64,000 nucleotides of DNA from contig NZ_CP035913.1 of the NCBI RefSeq assembly GCF_004209755.1, forward strand, positions 5,394,001-5,458,000, in the 5' to 3' direction. Below the pieces are notes generated by a model, which searched no databases, was not told the DNA's origin, and was given only the letters and a program-made list of their open reading frames with translations. The stretch's first letter is position 1. The number at the start of each line of letters is the position of its first letter. The DNA comes from Pseudoduganella lutea. Its GTDB lineage: Bacteria; Pseudomonadota; Gammaproteobacteria; Burkholderiales; Burkholderiaceae_D. A program made the position numbers and the translations under genes. Positions 58,219-64,000 of this stretch are shown piece after piece.

Positions 58219-59283
58219 ATGGAATTGAGCATCGAGCAGGAACCGTTCGGCATCGCGCCGGATGGCCAGGCGCTGAGCCTTTATACACTGCGCAACCGCA
58301 GCGGGATGGTCGTCAAGATCACGAACTACGGCGGCATCCTCACCGAGCTGCACGTGCCCGACAAGGCCGGCAACCTGGCTGACGTCACGTTCGGCTTCGA
58401 CGAGATCGCGCCTTACTTTACCGATGCGGTGCCGTACTTCGGCGCGCTGATCGGGCGCTACGGCAACCGGATCGCCGGTGGGCGCTTCGAGCTCGATGGC
58501 CAGCCGGTGCAGCTCGAAGTCAACAACGGCTCGAACCACCTGCACGGCGGTTCGCTCGGCTTCCACAAGCAGGTATGGCACGCCGTGCCGCTGGTGACGG
58601 ACCTGACGATCGGCCTGAAGCTCACGCTCACGAGCCCGGACGGCGACCATGGCTACCCGGGCAAGCTGGACGTGACGGTCACGTATGAACTGAACGACGC
58701 CAACGAATTGCTCGTGAAGTACAGCGCAACGACCGACAAGGCCACGCCCGTCAACCTCACGCACCACGCCTACTTCAACCTGGCGGGCCGCGGCTCGATC
58801 CTCGGCCATGAACTGGCGATCCACGCCGACCGCTACACGCCGATCGACGCGAACTCGATCCCGCTGGGGCCGCTGGCCTCCGTGGAAGGCACGCCATTCG
58901 ACTTCCGCACGGCGCGGCCGATCGGCGCGCAGATCGATGCCGCCGACGAACAGCTGAAGAACGGGCTTGGCTACGACCACAACTTCGTGCTGAACAAGCC
59001 CGAAGCCAAGACGCTGAGCCTGGCCGCCACCTTGCGCGACCCGGCATCCGGCCGCGTCCTGGAGCTGTACACGCAGGAACCGGGCGTGCAGTTCTACAGC
59101 GGCAACTTCCTGGACGGTTCGCTGTCCGGCAAGGGCTGGCAATTCGGCCACCGCGAAGCCCTGTGCCTCGAACCGCAGCACTATCCGGATTCGCCGAACA
59201 ATCCCGATTACCCCAGCACCATCCTGCGCCCGGGCGAAACGTACGCGACGCGGTCGCTGTACCGGTTCACGGTCCAGGCTTAA
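58219..59283 (+). CDS. galM: Aldose 1-epimerase (mutarotase)
   Basis: 354 residues, the normal length. It interconverts alpha and beta anomers of sugars so that released sugars reach the next enzyme quickly. Family marks: NYGGILTELHVPD, GRYGNRIAGGRF, NHLHGGSLGFHKQVW with the first catalytic His, NLTHHAYFNLAG with the second, GYDHNFVL, and the base Glu in LCLEPQHYPDSPN. AGGAAC precedes ATG 58219. No signal peptide, so cytoplasmic. It follows the GH43 pair on the same strand and closes this operon at two strong hairpins. Confidence 0.9.
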   Translation: MELSIEQEPFGIAPDGQALSLYTLRNRSGMVVKITNYGGILTELHVPDKAGNLADVTFGFDEIAPYFTDAVPYFGALIGRYGNRIAGGRFELDGQPVQLEVNNGSNHLHGGSLGFHKQVWHAVPLVTDLTIGLKLTLTSPDGDHGYPGKLDVTVTYELNDANELLVKYSATTDKATPVNLTHHAYFNLAGRGSILGHELAIHADRYTPIDANSIPLGPLASVEGTPFDFRTARPIGAQIDAADEQLKNGLGYDHNFVLNKPEAKTLSLAATLRDPASGRVLELYTQEPGVQFYSGNFLDGSLSGKGWQFGHREALCLEPQHYPDSPNNPDYPSTILRPGETYATRSLYRFTVQA

Positions 59284-59291
59284 CCGCCAGC

Positions 59292-59355
59292 AAAACTGGG
59301 GACGTACCCCTGTTTCCAGGAAATTTCCTAGAAACAGGGGTCCGTCCCCAGTTTT
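59292..59355. terminator. Palindromic hairpin after galM (repeat/terminator 1)
   Basis: Inverted repeat from AAAACTGGGGACG to the complementary CCCCAGTTTT, with an inner AGGAAATTTCCT loop region. It starts nine bases after the galM stop and ends in a short T-run. It has GGGGTCCGTCCCC-type arms like other repeats in the window. Confidence 0.65.
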
Positions 59356-59382
59356 TCAGTTCAGTCCTAAACAAGTTGCTTC

Positions 59383-59448
59383 AAAAATAGGGACGGACCC
59401 CATTTTTCGGGAAATATTTCTTGGAAAATGGGGTCCGTCCCCATTTTT
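59383..59448. terminator. Palindromic hairpin after galM (repeat/terminator 2)
   Basis: A second inverted repeat with GGGGTCCGTCCCC arms, about 27 bp after the first, ending in a run of eight T. The long GC stem plus U-run is what an intrinsic terminator needs, and it separates galM from the L-arabinonate genes. Confidence 0.7.
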
Positions 59449-59467
59449 TTTGGCAATTTTTCCCGCT

Positions 59468-59489
59468 GCGATATGTTTTTTCATATCGC
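59468..59489. repeat. Small hairpin in the arabinonate gene leader
   Basis: GCGATATG and CATATCGC flank a six-T loop. It lies in the promoter region or 5' leader of the arabinonate dehydratase operon. Confidence 0.4.
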
Positions 59490-59507
59490 TGACCATTTTT
59501 TATTCAT

Positions 59508-59525
59508 TGGAATAACATCATTCCA
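59508..59525. promoter_or_regulatory. Candidate operator upstream of L-arabinonate dehydratase
   Basis: TGGAATAACATCATTCCA has perfect six-base arms around a six-base centre. It lies 76 bp before the start codon in an AT-rich stretch. It is the same length as the palindrome at 54519-54536 but of different sequence, so it would be read by a different regulator if functional. Confidence 0.45.
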
Positions 59526-59601
59526 TTCTTTAACATTCGTAAATCAAAGCTCGACGGGGGATTGCCAGTTCGCCGGGCGCAGAACAACTCTGGAGAAGCG
59601 A

Positions 59602-61344
59602 ATGTCTGAGACGAAAAAGAATGTAAAGCTGCGGTCCGCCGAATGGTTCGGCACCGAGGACAAGAACGGCTTCATGTACCGCAGCTGGATGAAGAACCAG
59701 GGCATTCCCGACCATGAGTTCCAGGGCAAGCCCATCATCGGTATCTGCAATACCTGGTCGGAGCTGACGCCTTGCAACGCCCACTTCCGCAAGATCGCAG
59801 AGCACGTCAAGAAGGGCATCATCGAAGCCGGCGGCTGGCCGGTCGAGTTCCCCGTGTTCTCGTCGGGCGAATCGAACCTGCGCCCGACCGCCATGCTGAC
59901 CCGTAACCTGGCATCGATGGATGTCGAGGAATCGATCCGTGGCAATCCGATGGATGCCGTCGTGCTGCTGGTCGGCTGCGACAAGACCACCCCCGCGCTG
60001 CTGATGGGCGCCGCCTCGTGCGACATCCCGGCGATCGTCGTCACCGGCGGCCCGATGCTGAACGGAAAACTGAACGGCAAGAGCATCGGCTCCGGCACCG
60101 CCGTCTGGCAGCTGCACGAACAAGTCAAGGCCGGCGAAATCTCGATGCATGATTTCCTGGCCGCCGAAGCGGGCCACTCGCGCTCGGCCGGCACCTGCAA
60201 CACGATGGGCACCGCCTCCACGATGGCCTGCATGGCCGAGGCCCTGGGCACGTCGCTGCCGCACAACGCCGCGATCCCTGCCGTCGACGCGCGCCGCTAC
60301 GTGCTGGCGCACATGTCCGGCATGCGCATCGTCGACATGGTGTGGGAAGACCTGCGCCTGTCGAAGATCCTGACCAAGGAAGCATTCGAGAACGCGATCC
60401 GCGTGAACGCCGCGATCGGCGGTTCCACGAATGCCGTGATCCACCTGAAAGCGATCGCCGGCAGGATCGGTGTAGATCTCCAGCTGGAAGACTGGACGAA
60501 AATCGGCCGCGGCACGCCGACCGTCGTCGACCTGCTGCCGTCGGGCCGCTTCCTGATGGAAGAGTTCTACTACGCCGGCGGCCTGCCGGGCGTGCTGCGC
60601 CGCCTGGGCGAGAACGGCCTGTTGCCGAACCCGGAAGCGCTGACCGCCAACGGCAAGACGATCTGGGAAAACAACAAGGATGCGCCGATCTACGACGACG
60701 AAGTCATCCGCCCATTGGACAACCCGCTGATCAAGGATGGCGGCATCTGCATCCTGCGCGGCAACCTGGCGCCGCGCGGCGCCGTGCTCAAGCCGTCCGC
60801 CGCATCGCCGCACCTGATGCAGCACCGCGGCCGCGCCATCGTGTTCGAGGACTTCGACCACTACAAGACGCGCATCCTCGATCCGGACCTGGACGTCGAT
60901 GAAAACTGCGTGCTGGTGATGAAGAACTGCGGCCCGAAAGGCTACCCGGGCATGGCCGAAGTGGGCAATATGGGCCTGCCGCCGAAGATCCTGGCCAAGG
61001 GCATCAAGGACATGGTGCGCATCTCCGACGCCCGCATGAGCGGCACCGCCTACGGTACCGTCGTGCTGCACGTGGCGCCGGAAGCGATGGCCGGCGGCCC
61101 GCTGGGCATCGTCAAGGATGGCGACATCGTGTCGCTGGACTGCGCCGGTGGCCGCCTCGACCTGGAGATCTCGGACGAAGAGATGGCCGCCCGCCTGGCC
61201 GCCCGTGCCGAAGTGAAGAACGACCTGCCGAAGACCGGCTACGCCGGCCTCTACATCGACCACGTGCTGCAGGCCGACGAAGGCTGCGACTTCGACTTCC
61301 TGGTCGGCACCCGCGGTTCGAAGGTACCGAAGCACTCGCATTGA
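59602..61344 (+). CDS. araD: L-arabinonate dehydratase (IlvD/Edd family)
   Basis: 580 residues. It dehydrates L-arabinonate to 2-keto-3-deoxy-L-arabinonate in oxidative arabinose breakdown. IlvD/Edd marks with iron-sulphur Cys: GICNTWSELTPCN, VGCDKTTPALLMGAASCDIP and AGTCNTMGTASTM; the C-terminal KNCGPKGYPGMAEVGNM and ISDARMSGTAYGTVVLHVAPEA are typical of the sugar-acid branch, and the protein follows the Rhizobium L-arabinonate dehydratase closely from memory. ATG 59602 follows GGAGAAG; the frame is open upstream into the leader but not conserved. D-xylonate dehydratases are near relatives, so the exact sugar acid is likely, not certain. Confidence 0.9.
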   Translation: MSETKKNVKLRSAEWFGTEDKNGFMYRSWMKNQGIPDHEFQGKPIIGICNTWSELTPCNAHFRKIAEHVKKGIIEAGGWPVEFPVFSSGESNLRPTAMLTRNLASMDVEESIRGNPMDAVVLLVGCDKTTPALLMGAASCDIPAIVVTGGPMLNGKLNGKSIGSGTAVWQLHEQVKAGEISMHDFLAAEAGHSRSAGTCNTMGTASTMACMAEALGTSLPHNAAIPAVDARRYVLAHMSGMRIVDMVWEDLRLSKILTKEAFENAIRVNAAIGGSTNAVIHLKAIAGRIGVDLQLEDWTKIGRGTPTVVDLLPSGRFLMEEFYYAGGLPGVLRRLGENGLLPNPEALTANGKTIWENNKDAPIYDDEVIRPLDNPLIKDGGICILRGNLAPRGAVLKPSAASPHLMQHRGRAIVFEDFDHYKTRILDPDLDVDENCVLVMKNCGPKGYPGMAEVGNMGLPPKILAKGIKDMVRISDARMSGTAYGTVVLHVAPEAMAGGPLGIVKDGDIVSLDCAGGRLDLEISDEEMAARLAARAEVKNDLPKTGYAGLYIDHVLQADEGCDFDFLVGTRGSKVPKHSH

Positions 61345-61450
61345 TGTCACGCCGGGCCGCACCCGGCCCAGGCCAACAACGCTTTCATCGCCGGCGCCGC
61401 TGCCCACTCCCCCTCGTGGCGGCGCCGGCACCCAATCTCGGAGTCCTCCC

Positions 61451-62431
61451 ATGCTGCTCGTACAATTCAAGAACAAAGACGGCGCCCGCCACGTGGGCAT
61501 CCTGGAAAACGACACGCTGCGCGTGATCGACGGCTACACCACCACCTACGCGCTGGCGCAAGCCGCGATCCGCAACAAGCAGGGCCTGGCCGCGCTGGCC
61601 GAGGCATCGGTCGGTTCGACCACGGTGGCCTACGCCGACGTGACCCCGCTGGCACCGCTGGACCATGAGGACGCCGCCCACACCTACGTGACCGGCACCG
61701 GCCTGACCCACCTGGGTTCCGCCGATGCGCGCGACGCGATGCACAAGAAGATCGGCGGCGACGTCGAAACGCTGTCGGACTCGATGAAGATGTTCCGCAT
61801 GGGCGTGGAAGGTGGCAAGCCTGCCGCCGGCGAAGCGGGCGTGCAGCCCGAATGGTTCTACAAGGGCGACGGCTCGATCGTGGCCGCCACCAACGAAGCG
61901 CTGGCCATGCCCGACTTCGCCCTCGATGGCGGCGAAGAACCGGAAATCGCCGGCCTGTACGTGATCGGCGACGATGGCCAGCCTTACCGCCTGGGCTACG
62001 CGATCGGCAACGAGTTCTCCGACCACGTGACCGAGCGCCAGAACTACCTGTACCTGGCCCACTCGAAGCTGCGCGTCTGCGGCGTGGGCCCGGCGCTGCT
62101 GGTGGGCGAACTGCCGGCGCACATCGACGGCGTGTCGCGCGTGCTCGATACCGACGGCAACGTGCGCTGGGAAAAGGCGTTCGTCTCCGGCGAGAATAAT
62201 ATGTCGCACACGATCGCCAACCTGGAACACCACCACTTCAAGTACCAGCTGTTCAAGCGCCCGGGCGACGTGCACGTGCACTTCTTCGGCACGGCCACGC
62301 TGAGCTTCGCGGACAACATCTCCGTGCAGCCGGGCGAAACGTTCGAAGTGCAATCGCCGGCCTTCGGCCCGGCGCTGCGCAACAAGCTGACCGTGGTGGA
62401 GACCCAGGTCGCCCAGGTCAAGGCATTATGA
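61451..62431 (+). CDS. araD1: AraD1-family 2-keto-3-deoxy-L-arabinonate dehydratase (FAH fold)
   Basis: 326 residues of the fumarylacetoacetate-hydrolase superfamily. It would convert 2-keto-3-deoxy-L-arabinonate to 2-oxoglutarate semialdehyde. Metal and active-site regions: [41 protein letters not shown] (acidic ligands), [28 protein letters not shown], and [14 protein letters not shown]. It sits between the arabinonate dehydratase (106-bp gap) and the semialdehyde dehydrogenase, whose ATG overlaps its stop. GGAG lies before ATG 61451. The order matches known oxidative arabinose clusters, so the assignment is good. Confidence 0.88.
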   Translation: MLLVQFKNKDGARHVGILENDTLRVIDGYTTTYALAQAAIRNKQGLAALAEASVGSTTVAYADVTPLAPLDHEDAAHTYVTGTGLTHLGSADARDAMHKKIGGDVETLSDSMKMFRMGVEGGKPAAGEAGVQPEWFYKGDGSIVAATNEALAMPDFALDGGEEPEIAGLYVIGDDGQPYRLGYAIGNEFSDHVTERQNYLYLAHSKLRVCGVGPALLVGELPAHIDGVSRVLDTDGNVRWEKAFVSGENNMSHTIANLEHHHFKYQLFKRPGDVHVHFFGTATLSFADNISVQPGETFEVQSPAFGPALRNKLTVVETQVAQVKAL

Positions 62432-64000
62432 TCGACGCGAACCGCGGCATCATCACCGGGGAATCCCTGGTCGGCGGCATCGCCGTCAAGGGTAACGGCA
62501 GCGACTTCAAGGCCTGGAATCCGGCCCTGAACGCGCACATCGAGCCGTCGTTCCACACGGCGGACGCGGACCAGATCGACCAGGCGTGCCGCCTCGCAGG
62601 CACCGCGTTCGACACGTTCCGCGCCACGACCGACCAGGAACGCGCGGCGTTCCTCGACACCGTGGCAGAACAGATCGTGGCCATCGGCGACGACCTGATC
62701 GAGCGCGCGATGGCCGAGACGGGCCTGCCGCGCGTGCGCCTCGAAGGCGAGCGTGGCCGCACGGTCAACCAGCTCAAACTGTTTGCCGACCTGCTGCGCG
62801 AAGGCTCGTACCGCGACGTGCGCATCGATTCCGCGCTGCCGGAACGCGCGCCGCCGCGGCCGGACCTGCGCTATCGCCTGATCGGCGTGGGCCCGGTTGC
62901 CGTGTTCGGCGCATCGAACTTTCCGCTGGCGTTCTCGGTCGCCGGTGGCGACACCGCGTCGGCGTTCGCCGCCGGTTGCCCGGTCGTGCTCAAGGCGCAC
63001 CCGGCGCACCCCGGCACGTCCGAACTGGTGGCGCGCGCCGTCGTGAAAGCCGTCGAACTGTGCGGCCTGCCGGCCGGCGTGTTCGCGCTGCTGACGGGCG
63101 TGGGCAATGCCATCGGGCAGACCCTCGTGGCGCATCCCGAGATCCAGGCGGTGGGCTTCACCGGCTCGCGCTTCGGCGGCATGGCGCTGATGGCGGTGGC
63201 CGCGGCGCGTCCGCAGCCGATCCCCGTGTATGCCGAGATGAGCAGCATCAATCCGCTGTTCCTGCTGCCGGGCGCCTTGAAGGCGCGCGGCGCCGACATC
63301 GCCCAGCAGTTCGCGGGATCGCTGACGATGGGTGTCGGCCAGTTCTGCACGAACCCGGGCCTGGTGCTCGGCATCGCCGGCCCGGACTTCGACGCCTTCG
63401 CCCATGCGGCGGCTGCCGCGCTGGGTGGCGTGGCCGCGGGCACGATGCTGACGGCCGGTATCGCCGGCGCTTACCAGCAGGGCGTGGCCGCGCTGGCGGG
63501 CCAGCAGGGCGTGAAGACGCTGGCGCTCGGCGCGCACGCGGAAGGCAAGGGCGGGGCGGCGCTGTTCGTCACGTCCGCCGACGCTTTCCTGGTCGAAAAG
63601 GCGCTGCACGGTGAAGTGTTCGGCCCGGTATCGCTGCTGGTGGCCTGCCGCGACGTGGAAGAGATGCGCCGCGTGACGGACCATCTCGAAGGCCAGTTGA
63701 CCGCCACGCTGCAGCTGGAAGAAGATGATTACGATGCCGCCGCCACGCTGCTGCCGGCACTGGAGCGCAAGGTCGGCCGTATCCTGGCGAACGGTTTCCC
63801 GACGGGCGTCGAAGTGTCGACGGCGATGGTGCACGGCGGGCCGTTCCCGGCCACGGCCGATGGCCGCAGCACGTCGGTGGGTACCGGTGCCATCCTGCGC
63901 TTCCTGCGCCCGGTGTGCTACCAGAACCTGCCGCAGCGGCTGCTGCCGGACGCGCTGCGCGACGGTAACCCGCTGGGCATCTGGCGCCGCCGCGATGGCG
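62428..64000 (+). CDS. 2-oxoglutarate semialdehyde dehydrogenase, 3' end outside the window
   Basis: 524 codons are open to the window edge. It is an aldehyde dehydrogenase that would oxidise 2-oxoglutarate semialdehyde to 2-oxoglutarate with NAD(P). Family marks: [23 protein letters not shown] with the oxyanion Asn, [18 protein letters not shown] (cofactor Lys), FTGSRFGG, the base Glu in [10 protein letters not shown] and the catalytic Cys in GQFCTNPGL. The N-terminal [12 protein letters not shown] segment is typical of the KGSADH type. ATG 62428 overlaps the stop of the AraD1 gene (ATGA), so the two are translationally coupled. It closes the pathway into the TCA cycle. Confidence 0.9.
   Translation, partial: MIDANRGIITGESLVGGIAVKGNGSDFKAWNPALNAHIEPSFHTADADQIDQACRLAGTAFDTFRATTDQERAAFLDTVAEQIVAIGDDLIERAMAETGLPRVRLEGERGRTVNQLKLFADLLREGSYRDVRIDSALPERAPPRPDLRYRLIGVGPVAVFGASNFPLAFSVAGGDTASAFAAGCPVVLKAHPAHPGTSELVARAVVKAVELCGLPAGVFALLTGVGNAIGQTLVAHPEIQAVGFTGSRFGGMALMAVAAARPQPIPVYAEMSSINPLFLLPGALKARGADIAQQFAGSLTMGVGQFCTNPGLVLGIAGPDFDAFAHAAAAALGGVAAGTMLTAGIAGAYQQGVAALAGQQGVKTLALGAHAEGKGGAALFVTSADAFLVEKALHGEVFGPVSLLVACRDVEEMRRVTDHLEGQLTATLQLEEDDYDAAATLLPALERKVGRILANGFPTGVEVSTAMVHGGPFPATADGRSTSVGTGAILRFLRPVCYQNLPQRLLPDALRDGNPLGIWRRRDG

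Overview
The window is high-GC, densely coded DNA. Protein content points to a betaproteobacterium of the Oxalobacteraceae (Massilia/Duganella/Pseudoduganella type): many TonB-dependent receptors, hybrid histidine kinases and GGDEF proteins, oxidative pentose catabolism, and several families of long palindromic intergenic repeats. This placement is inferred from gene content only. I saw no rRNA, tRNA, CRISPR array, transposase or phage gene.

Layout. 1-6.6 kb: the 3' part of an ATP-grasp gene, a PLP-dependent decarboxylase, a LysE exporter, an HDOD protein and a membrane diguanylate cyclase, separated by palindromic repeats. 6.8-15.4 kb: a secreted M28 peptidase, then a leftward unit of hybrid kinase, receiver-GGDEF protein and DNA polymerase II with overlapping or nearly touching reading frames. 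15.4-20.1 kb: two divergent TonB-dependent receptors. 20.1-23.5 kb: a visibly AT-richer accessory island holding a wrecked CYP152-type P450 peroxygenase, an EndoU-like polymorphic toxin with an overlapping putative immunity gene, a decayed partial copy of that toxin, and a second orphan immunity-like gene. 23.5-24.5 kb: a secreted alpha/beta hydrolase.

24.5-38.8 kb is the most interesting block: a leftward six-gene cluster of two tandem DUF4132 giants, a MoxR AAA+ ATPase, a DUF5682 protein, a VWA (MIDAS) protein and a SWIM zinc-finger protein. The last five junctions run from 4-nt overlaps to a 96-bp gap. It resembles the E. coli yehI-L-M-P-Q genes, whose molecular function I do not know to be established. 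Both DUF4132 paralogues carry the same short upstream element.

39-48.6 kb: uridine kinase, an SGNH hydrolase, a group III truncated haemoglobin divergent from a MATE transporter, a large carbohydrate-type TonB receptor behind a LacI-type palindrome, and a PRPP-synthetase paralogue next to AMP nucleosidase (a plausible ribose-5-phosphate/PRPP/adenine pair). 48.6-54.3 kb: a leftward LuxR-type response regulator with a frameshift in its receiver, a CHASE hybrid kinase and a small conserved protein, plus a rightward winged-helix/ATPase regulator that lacks the usual C-terminal half.

54.5-64 kb is a rightward arabinose/arabinoside catabolic region: a 41-codon leader-like ORF, a GPH-type sugar symporter, two tandem GH43 glycosidases, aldose 1-epimerase, then L-arabinonate dehydratase, an AraD1-type (FAH fold) 2-keto-3-deoxy-L-arabinonate dehydratase and a 2-oxoglutarate semialdehyde dehydrogenase running off the end. 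Together these would import and hydrolyse arabinosides and oxidise L-arabinose to 2-oxoglutarate. The L-arabinose dehydrogenase and lactonase are not in the window.
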